Positions 33,672-45,090 of a DNA stretch of 64,000 nucleotides are shown here, piece after piece; the first letter of the stretch is position 1, and the number at the start of each line of letters is the position of its first letter. Under the pieces are notes generated by a model that was given only the letters and a program-made list of their open reading frames with translations, was not told where the DNA came from and did not search any database. The position numbers were made by a program, and so were the translations under genes. Origin of the DNA: Takakia lepidozioides (lineage: Eukaryota; Streptophyta; Takakiopsida; Takakiales; Takakiaceae); contig CM060732.1 in assembly GCA_030704615.1 (NCBI GenBank), positions 56,835,053 to 56,899,052 of the forward strand, written 5' to 3'.

Positions 33672-34709
33672 ATCAAATTTTTCTTCTTCCATATGTCCAT
33701 TCAAAAATGCCTTTTTGACATCAAATAAGTGCACCTCAAAATCTCGGATGGTTCAACGGCAAGTAAGATTCAAATAGTATCAAATCTGACTACTGGAGCG
33801 AAAATCTTTGAATAATCAATATCTTTGTTTTGAGAGCCACCAGCCTCGCCTTGTACTTCACAACTCCTCCATCATCATTTCTCTTGATTTTGTAAACCCA
33901 TTTGCACCCCATATGGAGTCTCCTCTTAGATAGATTAGCCAGGACCCACGCCCGTTCTCCTTCAAGAAATCCAGCTTATCTTATATTGTCGTCTCCCATT
34001 AGTGAGAATTTCCTTCTTCAACTACCTCATATAGAATATGTGGCTGATCATTTGTATATGCAAGTTTAAATCCATGCACAGAAATTTGAGAATTGTATTT
34101 TACAAATGGTCTTAACAATGGAGTTTATCTCCTGAGTGGTATAGGGTTTTGGGGATCCTAAGGGAACTAATTTGCTACTGAATCATCAAATGAGGCGTTG
34201 ATTACATCTAACGTCTTGTCAACATTTGGATGAGATACACACCATCGATGATGTCACTATGCAATATGGGAGCATCATCATGGAAAGTTTGACATTCTTC
34301 CACCTAAGGAATGACAATCATATTGTTGTCTCCCGCTTCGTTGCACATTAGGCCCTTAATTGCTATAATATACATGTTTGGCATGTTCATTGTAAACGAA
34401 CCCAAGCAGTATGCACTTGTCAGCCTTGGAATCGAGTTTATCTCGTTGTTCTTTAGGCATTAGAACAAAAGTTATGTTGTCATATGAAGCTCTGATCAAA
34501 ATATCTAGTCTTTTGACCCACTCTATGCTTCCGCTGGTGTAATGTCACAAAACAATGAAATATCACTGACATTCTGGAGGTAGTTTGCTGTCACAACTAG
34601 TTAATCATACATGAGTAGTCCACCATTTTTAAGCATCTTTTACAAACTGGAAGAAGGGAAAGAAAAATATGCATTATACACTAGAACGGAGTTGGTATAT
34701 CAGGTCTGT

Positions 34710-34736
34710 TTAACCCATAAGCGCCCACCAGGCCCG
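34710..34736. repeat. piggyBac left terminal inverted repeat with TTAA
   Basis: TTAACCCATAAGCGCCCACC; TTAA is the family's target site and CCC the usual element terminus. Confidence 0.65.
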
Positions 34737-35282
34737 TTTTGGGCCTCGCTTTTTGGTTTTTTGTCCTTGGATTTCTCAGATTTCAATCAATTGAGCCCGT
34801 TTTTTTTACAGCGGATGCCGCCCACTTGTCGGACAGGAATCCAATGAGCGATTGATGGGATTTTTTGGTTAGGGTTAGGATTTTTGGTGGCCAAGGCGGT
34901 GGGGTCTGCTTTGCGGCGTGAGAGCAGCTCTCCCGTGCTTTTTGGGCTCTCTCACCTTGCGTGTTTGTCTTCCTGGCCTCACTGTGCTCGTGTTTCGAGA
35001 GCTCTGCTGCGGCGTGTGTATGCAGGTGGCCGTTGCGTGGTGGCAGGGGGCCGTTGCCCATAGTGTCGTTGAGATTCCTACATTGTGGTTTTGCTTCATT
35101 ACTACTCATCTTCATGGATAGCTGTTGCATTCATAAGACTACCTACGCTGCGATCTCCAGAGCATAGAGCATTTGTCGTTGTAGGTGTGATTGGGGAAGA
35201 TGTGCGCAGCTTTGCATTGAAGATAGGACTCTTTGCTGAGAGGAAGAGAGGGTCTTGGGAGCACAATCGAGGCTCTCTGTGA

Positions 35283-36777
35283 GTGAATGCGATTCGGCGC
35301 ATGCATCTGTTCATGTGGAATAGCAATTCGGCCCACCTGCCAGAGGTAAGTTGGTCGGGTGGGGAGTCTGGCCTGAATCTGCCTTTTGAAGATGAGGCAG
35401 ACCCGATTGACTTTTTCAATTTGTTTTGGCCAGTCTCTATCATGCGGAGAATATGTGCAATGACCAACCTGTATGCAAGGACATTGAATTCGAATGGAAA
35501 TCTGAAAGGGGGTAGATGGTGGTACCCGCTTACAGTTCGTGAATTGAGGGCCTGGATTGCTGTTCATATTCTTATGGGCATCAAGAAATTTCCTAATACT
35601 AGGCTGTACTGGAAGCACAATGATAGTTTCTTCAATTGCCCTTCTATAATTCGCATCATGTTGCGCAACCGGTGGGAGAGCATCTTGAGATGCCTCCACC
35701 TTGTTGACAACAGAGATGTGGTCACTGATCCAAACGAGCCAGCATTTGATAAGCTAGCGAAAACCCGTTGGCTTATAGATGCCCAAAATGACTGAACAGA
35801 ACCTGTGTGTGGATGAGCAAATGGTGAAGTATAAAGGGAGGTATGCTCGAATTCAGCAGTACATGGCGAAGAAGCCTGTGAAGTGGGGCATAAAGTCATG
35901 GTGCTTGTGTGGGGCAACTTCTAAGTATGTTCACAAACTGGAGGTGTATCTAGGGAAGGATGAGGGAAATGATTTGACGCATGGGTCTGGATATGGAGTT
36001 GTCACAAGGCTACTGGCCAGATTTGAAGGGAAGGGTCATATAGTAACTATGGATAACTTCTTCAGTAGCCCTCTTCTTTTCTATGACTTGGCAGCCAAGT
36101 CCATCTTTGCTACTGGCACAGTAAAAACAGCAAGGGTGGGGTTTCCTTCTTGTCTTGATTTGGGAAAAAATGGTGAGAGGGGAAGGCTGGAATGGCGCAT
36201 GCACATATCTGGTAAGTTGGCGGCCGTTTCATGGATGGACAGGAAAATGGTGACCCTCTTGAGTACTGCCATCTCCCCTGTTGGTGAGGATTGTTCCATT
36301 GAAAGAAGACATGAGGGGGCTAGACGCCTTGTGCCAACCTCCCCCATAGTGGTGCACTATCAGCACCACATGCGGGGGGTGCATGTGCAGGACCAACTAC
36401 GTGGCTACTATTCAGTTCAGACCCGTGACCACAAGTGGTGGCACAGGCTGTACTTCCACTCCGTGGACACCTCTTTGGTCCATTCTTATATTTTATACTT
36501 GGGCTGGATGGCAGCAAAGGGCCAGACGCCTCGTAGCCACATGCTATACAGTTTAGCTATAGCTAAAGGACTAACGGAGGGGTGGGTTGCTCCCAGGAGA
36601 ACAGTGATGCCAGGCTCAGACGTGCCCAACCCGGGTGCAGTTCACTTTTTCCTCAGAAGTAGTAGGAGGAGGAAGTGTGTTGAATGCGGTGTTCGCCAGA
36701 GGTACTTCTGTGCAATGTGTGGAGATCTTCCCATGTGCCTTGGACGTTGTTTTGTGCGGAGCCATAGCCTTCTGTGA
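35283..36777 (+). pseudogene. piggyBac transposase (frameshifted, one catalytic Asp changed)
   Basis: Two overlapping frames make one protein of the DDE_Tnp_1_7 family. The first (35283-35795) carries DPIDFFNLFWP, WWYPLTVRELRAWIAVHILM, GIKKFPNTRLYW and DKLAKTRWLIDAQND. The second (from about 35779) carries EQNLCVDEQMVKYKGRYARI (first Asp), IVTMDNFFSSPLLFYDLA (second Asp), HHMRGVHVQDQLRGYYSV and a C-terminal cysteine-rich finger, CVECGVRQRYFCAMCGDLP then CLGRCF..SH. A shift at about 35790 coincides with a small deletion before EQNLC. In the third catalytic motif the family has GVDxxDQ; here it is GVHVQDQ, His (36382-36384) for the first Asp, while the second is kept. The C-terminal finger is intact. 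Not expected to transpose. Confidence 0.9.
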
Positions 36778-37365
36778 TGCATGTGAGTGGCTGGTGGTTC
36801 ACTAAACATTCTGATTGATTGCTCCTGTAGAGACGTGGAGACTCTTCCGAAAGGTGGAGTGTCCATGGGCTGGGTTGTGGCCTTGTGTTTGTTCCTCAAC
36901 ACTCTAACGTGCTTGGGGGTAAGTGCTTTCATGCTAGTTTTGAGCTTGAAGAGGTTTTACTAACTACTTTAGTGTAGGGAGTCGCTTGACAAGTCCTAGG
37001 ATAGTGGGTCAATGGTGTGTGGGAAGTCTATGGTCACTTCCTAATGCGCAGGTGTATGTCTTGGCTGGTGCAGCACTCCGAGATCTGGTTATGGGTGCAG
37101 CCAGCTCCTGTGTGGTAGTTTTGTGATATGCCAATTTTGCGTGCAGGGTTTTGAGTGTTCTAGGCTGTAGTGGCAATTGTGCTTGGATTTTTGGTGACTG
37201 ATCAGTTCGTAGTTAGTACTGCTGCAACAGAACATAACCAGCTCTGGTAGTATGATGCTAGTTTAGTCCTTGCCATAGTGTAGTGTGGAGGAGGCATAGT
37301 TGCATGTTCAGGTCTTGCTACAGGCATTTGTTATGAAAAGACTAAGTTGCCTTCATGTTCAGCGG

Positions 37366-37500
37366 GTGTCTGTGGTAGAGCAGGTTAGTGGTTAGTCCCC
37401 TTGTCAAGCGGGCGTGCACACAAGGGGGGGATCCTCCCCCTTGTGTTCATGTGCAAGCTGCCAGTTGGGGCAGGTTACTGGGTTCAATTCCCACTCACAC
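37366..37500 (+). repeat. tRNA-derived sequence (Asp-like) with inserted hairpin, possible SINE head
   Basis: An A-box-like TGGTAGAGCAGG (37373-37384), a GTC anticodon context CCCCTTGTCAAGCGGG, and a B-box GGTTCAATTCC (37481-37491) within a TGGG/CCCA T-stem are in tRNA order. Acceptor ends GTGTCTG and CTCACAC pair at five of seven positions. Between anticodon arm and T arm lies an extra segment containing a hairpin (37419-37445, arms CACAAGGGGG/CCCCCTTGTG). Too long for a functional tRNA; fits a tRNA pseudogene or SINE-like promoter sequence. Confidence 0.45.
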
Positions 37501-38490
37501 AATTGTAGGGCTATGTGCTTGGATGGGTGGGATTGTGGAATCTGTTTTATGCTCGATGTTGCACATTGCTCAAGCCTACTGTAGCAATCACACGGGGGGA
37601 CTTGCTGTATGTAAACCATGATTGGTTTTGCTGTACACCCTCAAGTACAAAGCACCTGTCAAGTGGACAGCCTTTTCAATTCAGTAATCAGTGTTGTTTT
37701 GGGTAGCCCTCTTGCTGCAGTACTGTGGTCATTTTATGTGTGAAGGTCTACAGCCCTGTTGGTCATGGTTGATGGTCATTTTATGTGTGGAGGTCTACAG
37801 CCCTGTTGGTCATGGTTGAAGGGTGCTCCTGCAAACATACACCAAACAAACACCAGGGCACGACTCAGGAAACAAAGGGAGCTACATGCAGGACTTTGTC
37901 ATTTTTGCAGCACCCCAAATTCTCAAAATCTGACCCCCTCACATTTGACCAGGTGTCAACACCACGATTTTTGTCCAAATCACTTTTTTCTTTTTGGGCT
38001 GGATGGAAGGACCCACCAGGATGAACATGGAGCAGTTTCAGCCCATTTGGTTTTCATCCCATCATTCAATTTTGCACTGGCGTAGAAAGTAAATGTAATT
38101 TTGTTGAGTGGGGTCCATTTTTGGACCCCACATTCAACAGTGGCGTTTTGGCGATCTCGCTCTGATTGGCCTCAAATTTGGTGTGTCCCTGCACGAGGTA
38201 GGTACACACCTAATGTGCAGTCAAAATCTTAAATTTTTTTGTTTTCAAGATTTTCTGAGATTTTTCCTGCGCAGGGGTCTTGTGACCGGCGATCAATTTT
38301 TCAAACTATGAAATGCTCTTTCCACTGCAAACAATTTCTCTTACTGATTTCTTGAAACATACCCACTTACCAAAAGAGGGAGGCCTGAGACTTCTGGTCA
38401 GCTGAAAACAAAAAATCCATCCTCTCTAAAACCATATAATCTCCCATATTTCACGGTGAAACAAGTTCATTTTGGTGAATGCAAGCAGGT

Positions 38491-38513
38491 ACCAGGTGGG
38501 CACCTATGTATAA
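38491..38513. repeat. piggyBac right terminal inverted repeat
   Basis: CCAGGTGGGCACCTATG followed by TATAA; 14 or more of 17 positions pair with the left end. Confidence 0.55.
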
Positions 38514-38611
38514 GGTTCATTTTTCTGGATGATCTTTGATAGATAGTTAGCCTCATTTTAGTGAGCATGGGTAGTAATTTTTAGGTGTCAAAAATTGAAC
38601 CATGTAGGAAG

Positions 38612-38647
38612 TTAACCCCTAAAGGACGACGCGACCCGAATCGGGTC
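38612..38647. repeat. Second TTAA-terminus with palindrome
   Basis: TTAACCCCTAAAGGACGACG followed by the palindrome GACCCGAATCGGGTC (38633-38647). TTAA-CCC and a nearby palindrome suggest the end of another piggyBac-like or MITE element. Its other end was not found. Confidence 0.35.
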
Positions 38648-39049
38648 CCATTAGTTTTTTACCAGGCTCCAATTTGATAGTGGATAATAGTGGATGGAAG
38701 TGAACCCTCAAGATAAATTGTGGATGTCAGAGAGGAGCACGTGTGGGAATTTACTGCACACCAAAAAATCATAAAGGCTCTGCTCCCTAGAATTTTTAGA
38801 AGTGCCAAGGGGTCAGAAAATCCAGTGTTAGAGCACCATTGACCTGCCTACGTGGCAGCCAAATGGGTCGTCGTCAGTGAATGTGCCTGGGGGAAAAGTG
38901 GACTCGGTCAAAACACTCATACTGGCAGATCCAAAAACATGTTGTTGGGAACTCAGCAGAAATTCGTCCACAGGGTCCCGGTGAGGCCAGTGCATCCGAG
39001 TCTGTTGCACAATCCAGGGAACAGACTGGCTGTTAGTCTCCTGGATAGT

Positions 39050-42000
39050 CTACTCGACCATCTGCTGAGTGGGTTCGCCAGTGTGCTCCACAGTCTGCTG
39101 AGGGGCAATCTGCTGGCTGGATTCGTCGGTCTGCTGTACAGTCTGCTGAGGGGCAGTCTGGTGGCCATGTTTGCTGGTCTGCTGCACAGTCGGCTGAGGG
39201 GCAGTCTGTTGGCCGGTCTGTTCTCCGGTCTGCTGCAAAGTCTGCAAAGTTCGCTGCCCGCTCAGTTCTGTTTGCACATACTGAGTATGTGTGTGCGGGG
39301 CAGTCTGCTGGGAGTGATCCGACCTATTACCCGGGACGGTCTGGTGCACATGCTCGGTCTCCAGCACTTGGGCAGTCTGCCCACATGTGTCGTGGGGAAT
39401 ATGTTGTTTGACATTCTTGTGGCCAGTCTGCTGGATAGTCTCTCGAACTCCTTGTAAAGCCAGGACAAGGTCCCTTGCACCTCTGGCAAAAGAGTCGAAA
39501 GCAGCCTGCACTTGCTTGTCTCCCAGATCAACTCGCCCTGCAACACATGTTTATGCAAATGTGAACTTGTAAAAAAGTTGGCAAAAGAAATTGAGCTGAA
39601 ACACGAAAGTTGCCCATAACATTTTACCTTCTAAGAGATTTCCGACGAGGCCAATGTCCTTGATTTGCCAGCACAGGCATGCTCCATCGAGATGAGCAAT
39701 GGCGCCGATGCGGTCTTCAGTTGAGATCCCACACCACAGGACTTTGAAGACATTGGGATTCTGCAAAACAATGTCGAATACTGCTCGCTCCATCACCAAT
39801 GCAAACCAGTGCAATGCGTCATCCACCACAAACTTCTGTGAATGGTCTGTTCCATGGAGTAAGTCCATCCTCAAACTATGCAGATCCTTCATCAACTTGT
39901 TGTATGAGCGGAAATTGTCAAATTGCATCCATCTGTGTTGTAGGAAGGAAGCTGCCATACGCTCAAAGTCCTCCTCAGTCAATCCGAACAAGTGCTTTCT
40001 TCGCACCCCAAAGGTTGGATGTGCCGGCATATGTCTGGGGTCTTCAGGCCGTGGGTCATCCATGAGAATCAGCTGCACAAGTAGAGGCGGCGCATTTTGG
40101 TCGCTTGTGGCTTCAATGGCAACAGCAGAGGCGGCTTTTAGAACATGGTTGGCTTCCTCAATAGAAAACTCCATGGAATAATGAAAGGGTACAAATGACC
40201 ACCGGCGGTCCGCAACAATCCGGTGGAGCTCATTATGCCAATCCAAATGGGGATTAATTTCTCCCACCCTAAGCCGGGGAAGTGTGAGGTCTTCAGCTCC
40301 GGGTCGAATTACCGGTGATGGCGATCGCCAAACTGCAAAAAACGCCGTGCTATGTGAGAGAAAGGCAGTCTGCTGGTCAGTCTGCTGGTCCGAAGTCTAT
40401 TGGATGACAGGACTTCCCATTGGCATGGGCTGCATGATGGGCTCCTGGAGAGGAGTCTGCAGGATGACGGGCTGCTCGTTGGGAGTCTGCTCCGTTGGAG
40501 TCTGCTGGATGACAGGCTGCTGAACGGGAGTCTGCTGGATGACGGCCTGCTGAATGGGAGTCTGCTGGATGGCAGACTCGGCTGTCCCAAACGCATTCCC
40601 CCCTGACACATCTTGAATATGTAACGCCGCTATAGCAGCAGATGACCCATGATACTTCAATAATATGTACTCTCGCACGCGGTCCACTTCCGCACGCACT
40701 GCAGTCGCTTGTAAAGGAGCATCATTGCTAGGTATCCGCCAAGCCTGAATGGCCCTACGAATAGAAACACGTTCATCCTGGTACACGACATAGTACTTGG
40801 ACGTCGGGAACATGGACGTGGACTCTATATTCACCTCATGCAGCGGACTGGACTCACAGACCAGCAGACTGTAACGTGCGTATGTAGGGTGGAGGCAACT
40901 AGTAGACTATACCAGTGGACTGGACCAGCGGACTGACAAACGTACTCAGTAAGTAATGCAGCGATATAAAACAGACTAACTGACGAGCGGAGTGAGCCAG
41001 CGGACTGAGGAGAGAACGCAGCGGACTGACCAGACTGAATAGGCAATGTGACCCCCCGATGATGGACTCAAACAACACAGAGAACAGACTGGGCGGTCAG
41101 ACTGACCATTACCTCCACTTCATCATTGTCATCTTCATCTTCAAAGCTGTTCAACCAGTTCTGTTCCGCCTGTCGGATGAATGTGCGTAGCAGACTTGAT
41201 TGGGCAACTCTGTAGAAATAACGGAAGAAGTCTGGATCCCCAATTGGTGGGCACTCTGGTGGGAAAAGCCCAAAGTCAACGAGGCGCAATGTGCCAGGGC
41301 AGACTGGCCCTTCAGTGCTCTGTTGAGTTTTTGGTTTTGACCCTAAACCGATGGCATGGGTCGCGATATTTGTGTAAGTCTATTGCCGAGTCTGGTCAGG
41401 CAAGTCAATGTCCACTGGACTTGTCACCCCTTCCAGGCCCTAAGCAGATTCACTTTCAGTATCAGTACTGATGGTGTGGGTCTGCCGCCCAGGACGGGGT
41501 TAAGTCTGTTGCGTGGATTTTGCCCTTGCCTCGCGAGCAGACCTTGCAGCCTTCTCTTTTTTTTGCCTCTTCTTCTTTTGGGCCCCATCACTCAGTTTAC
41601 GTTTTCCGGGAGCGTCCGGCGTTCCCTGCACTTGCAAATCCTCCATTGACGGGCCACCACAATGGACGCCATACCGTGCGCGCACTTCGTCTAATTCCAA
41701 AGTGCGGGGATCAAGCACTGATCCGCGCAAGCGCATTGTGGCCTCTTTGACAATCAACATTTCTTTCAGTATCGGCCAAGGCTTGAAATCCCGTGGAATC
41801 ATTGTAACAGTCTCCTTGCAACCCGTGTCAACACAATGCCGATTTAGTTGGATTTTGTCCTTGATAACCTCTTTACAGAAGGGACAGAAGAGCTTGTCCT
41901 TCTGCCAATTCGAGTTTTTGGGCTTCCGGGCGCGGAGGTCTACAAATGCTTCCACTATTTTATGATCAAACTCGTCTGGTGAGTACCAGTACCTTCGCTC

Positions 42001-42050
42001 CTTCTTCAGTCTGGTTTGGTGCACAAAATCCACCCAGTCCGCTCCACCTT
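39050..42050 (-). CDS. Multi-exon element-borne protein of unknown function (C2HC zinc finger, Gln/Thr repeats)
   Basis: Exons with good splice signals: from 42050 (after CTGCAG), a segment ending at 41113 (donor GTAATG), a segment from about 40831, 40332-39628 (acceptor TTTTTTGCAG, donor GTAAAATG) and 39537-39050 (acceptor GTTGCAG, stop at 39050). The first has FCPFCKEVIKDKIQLNRHC (C-x2-C-x12-H-x5-C, probable zinc finger) and a basic tail KKKRQKKEKAA. The second has FFRYFYRVAQSSLLRTFIRQ and an acidic run EDEDDNDEVE. Exon 40332-39628 is the best-conserved-looking (NPHLDWHNELHRIVADRRWS, DDPRPEDPRHMPAHPTFGV, KFVVDDALHWFALVMERA). Two regions are Gln/Thr-rich (QQTPIQQAVIQQTPVQQP; QQTVQQTDESSQQIA), encoded by the CAGTCTGCTGG repeat. 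No catalytic domain recognised. Frame breaks between the first two exons make intactness uncertain. Confidence 0.55.
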
Positions 42051-43887
42051 CTGCAGAATGAAACGAAGGTGCAAGGACAATGAGCGACAGATAGAAGTCC
42101 TATGAAAAGACTCACCTTAAGCAAGAAGAGGACATAGAATGGAATGGAAACACCGCAGCAAGTGAGAACCTCACTGAGCCGATGAACTTCGAGTTGTTAC
42201 GAAGGCGAGCGTGTTTGCGACGCTTCGCGGCTCACCGCGACTCTCCACACCTGGGGAAGAACGGTCGTCTTTCGTTACGGTGATGGAAACGCAAAGAGAA
42301 AAACAAAACAGTGCAAAACAGTGCGAAGAAACAGGCACGAAGAGAATGGAGTCGATCGCACAGGGAACATGAGAAGAAAGTAGAAGTAGAAGGGGGAAAG
42401 CGGGCATGGCACTGCCAACGTGCCGCGATTTCACAGGCACCAACTATCCGCCGTCATCGCATTGAATACGTCCACCGAACGAACGCATCGTACTAAATTC
42501 ATCCACAGTCATCGCAAGTGCAGCAGACTCATTTCCCATCGGGCCGAGAGTCCACCGGACCGCCAGTCCAGCTCCCAGCACTCCAGCTTTCAGGCTGTAG
42601 GACTGGCATGGCCCTGCGCACAGTCCGGGCGAACTGGGGGGCCTGTGAAGCTCCTTGCGGACTATTCGCTTTGCTGAGGCGAAGCGGCTTCATATTGGAG
42701 GCACTTCCCTGCCAACGGAATGAAGACAAAAGAGAGTAAGGGGAGAACAGAAAAGTCGAACACACCCATTGCGAACAGACTCGCGGCACAACAGACTGAT
42801 GCATGCACAATCCAACAGACTGATATCCATAGAGGAGAACTGTCCAGCAGACGGACGTTTCGGCAGACTGGCAGGAGAACAAACCAAAAGACTGACCGGA
42901 GGGAAATAAGAAGTCAAACAAACTTAGTGCAACAGACTTCCGACACAACAGACTGACAAATTCACAAGTGCGACAGACTGATATCCCAACAGACGGACTT
43001 CCAGCAGACCGCCTCCAAACTGACTGTTATGCACGCGATAAGGGGAATATCCGGAGCACTGACGGGCCAGCGGACCCACTGTGAACAGACTCGCGACACA
43101 ACGGACCTCAAACATCCACGCGCATTTGCAGATGCAATTGTCTCAGCCTGGTCCGTCTCCTGGCAAATGCGACAATGTACCGATTCTGCACCTACTCCCG
43201 TCGTGGCTCAGACATCTGCATTCAGCAGGTGCGTGTGGATGTTTGAGGACCTTACGACTGGATGGTGTTCCTTGACGACTCGAATTGTTTTTTTGTGCTG
43301 CCATCCCTTATATAATACCATGTGGATCCATCACAAAGCCGGGTTTCTTCAGATTCTCCACCCTTTTCCACAACTTATGCACGACGGATGCAAGCCGCTA
43401 TACTTGGTCACATAAACAGTCCCATCGTCCGATACAAAATCTGCAATACACGCCCCCATGTGCATACGTTTCCACCATTTTCGCGCCCATGTTACCCATG
43501 GGTTCCTTTAACGAACTAAACTTGTGAAGGCTCTCATGAGGGATGCAGTATGAAGGGGCTAAACGTATTATGACGGATCACAAGCAGAGGACGTTATCGA
43601 CCACAGATGTCCACATTTTCCATATTTATGACATAGAACCAAACCATAAAACGAAGGTTCCCGAAAGCACAACAAGAAGACAAAAATAGTGGAAGCATAT
43701 GTACGATGGTGGCTGTAGTGCCCATACAGTCTTCTCATGTTCAAGCACACGCTTCATCATCATCATGAACATCGTGCGCAAAAAAGGAACAGTCGCGTGC
43801 ATGGAAACGCCTACCGCAAAATCGGACAACAAACAGCCGTCAAAAGAGAGCGGCCGGGATTTGGTGGGAAGATCATTGCCATTTTCG
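42051..43887. other. Upstream part of the 39-44 kb element
   Basis: No recognised domain. 42530-43110 is dense in CAGACTG/CAGACGG motif copies (for example CCAGCAGACGGACGTTT, CAACAGACTGATATCC) and is probably intron or 5' leader. A further short exon on the minus strand near 43060-43330 is possible but unsupported. Confidence 0.4.
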
Positions 43888-44264
43888 CAGCCCTAAAAAT
43901 GGAGGGCTCGGATGGGTTATGGGAATGGACGGTGGCGATCCTGCGCCGTCAGCGGACTGGATGGCAGGGGACTGGCCAGCGGACTGGCGGGCAGACCGGC
44001 GGACTGGCAGACTGGAGGGCAGCCGACTGGCCAGCAGCGGACTGGCAGACTGGAGGGCAGCGGACTCATGGGCGGGGGACTGGCCGCGCGGCGGACGGGG
44101 GCGCGGGCGCGGTTGCTGCAGCCGCGCCCGCGGCTGGGCGACCGCGCGCAGCGGGGGGGGGGGGCGGGGCGGGCGGGGTGCTGGGGAGCCGGGCGTCCGT
44201 GCGCGGGGCCCACCGGCCACATCTCACGTGCCCATTGAAGACCTTATTATCTTAAAATGAGAGA
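43888..44264. repeat. GC-rich terminal block (copy B)
   Basis: Near-identical to 29065-29468 and in the same orientation relative to its minus-strand gene. Same start and end, same hairpin (GCGGGCGCGG ... CCGCGCCCGC); fewer GGACTGG units and a longer G-run (44153-44164). Confidence 0.8.
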
Positions 44265-45090
44265 CCTTTTTCTCAGGATTCTGTGGCCTATTATTACTCA
44301 CTGTGAAGATGTTCGAGCGAGATGCAGAATTGACACCCAAGAAGATCTCATCGCCATTACTGCATTACAGTTCTAAAGAGTTGTGAAGGACTACTTCGGA
44401 TTGTTATGGTAGGGGAAGCGGTTTGCATGCTGGGAATGGGAGTAAAGTGAAATGATGAGTGACCAATTTTCGTATTTGTTCGATTGCAGCAATCTTTGTT
44501 CGTTTATTGCTATTTTAAACGGGCTGATCGCTTTTGTGTCTGCTATCTGAAATTTGTCGCCTTTCTTTGCAAATCACTTTGGGTTTGGAGAGACAGGAGA
44601 CTCCGGCTGAAGCCGGCATAAATTTCCCCTAGAAAGCTAGGGTACTGCCCCGGTTGTGGTTGGGGTTGGGGTTGGATTCTATTTGGGTTTGGACACTTAG
44701 GCCAAAGGCAGTCCAAGTCTTGTTGGAACTGTCCTTCTGCCTTGGGGGACCTTTTAGGAGGTCCCATTGTTACTGAAGTTGGCGAGTGATTTCGTGATGT
44801 GGTTAGGGTTTGATATCATTGTCCAAATGGAAACCTGAGGCTGAAAGGGTCCGTCCTACTATTCCACAACTTGAGCTGGAAAGGGAGTGATATTTAATTC
44901 ATGAAATGATAGCATCCGGGTTTGAGGTTGCAAGTCCCTTTCCCGCTTTGAGCAAGCAAGAGGCAAGGTGCCTTATTTGGCCTTTATGAACATACAATAT
45001 GTATACCAACCGAGAAATATCTCTGTTATATTCCTTTGTCTGACCCCAAAGTCTCATGAAGTGTGCATGGTTAGGACAAGAACACTCATC
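44265..45090. other. No recognisable gene
   Basis: A short hairpin CTCCGGCTGAAGCCGG at 44605-44620 resembles one at 52789-52804 (CTCCGGCCAAAGCCGG). Both may mark LINE-type 3' ends. Nothing else recognised. Confidence 0.4.

Larger units (their letters stand above)
31860..34600 (-). mobile_element. Degenerate Copia (Ty1) retrotransposon with two foreign segments
   Basis: The minus strand shows, in order, integrase C-terminal text (MPKEQRDKLDSKADKCILLG, near 34450), RT blocks (GCKWVYKIKRNDDGGVVKY, IDYSKIFAPVV region, FDVKKAFLNGHMEEE near 33690), then QPLDFIVEGKDDQFCLLKKA, GLKQGSKVWYFKL, STSDPCVFTLQEK, the catalytic AVYVDDLIII (about 33170), and the RNase H end with TKHIDIRYHFIHEK (about 32190). 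Many stops and shifts. It is interrupted by a kinase-like insert (33376-33671) and by an unidentified open segment (about 32640-33080). LTRs were not located. Confidence 0.8.
34714..38510 (+). mobile_element. piggyBac-family DNA transposon
   Basis: Left end: TTAA (34710-34713) followed by CCCATAAGCGCCCACC. Right end: GGTGGGCACCTATG (about 38495-38508), the inverse of the left end with few differences; the flanking TTAA has decayed to ATAA. It contains the transposase at 35283-36777. The 3' half (36.8-38.5 kb) is noncoding, with a duplicated phrase (GGTCATTTTATGTGTG...GTCTACAGCCCTGTTGGTCATGG at about 37727 and 37770) and a tRNA-like segment. piggyBac is rarely reported from flowering plants. 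Confidence 0.75.

Noticed and set aside
35564-35917. Minus-strand frames over the piggyBac gene
   Set aside because: Antisense shadows of the transposase.
43737-44260. Long frame over the second GC-rich block
   Set aside because: Same reason as at 29 kb; composition-driven.
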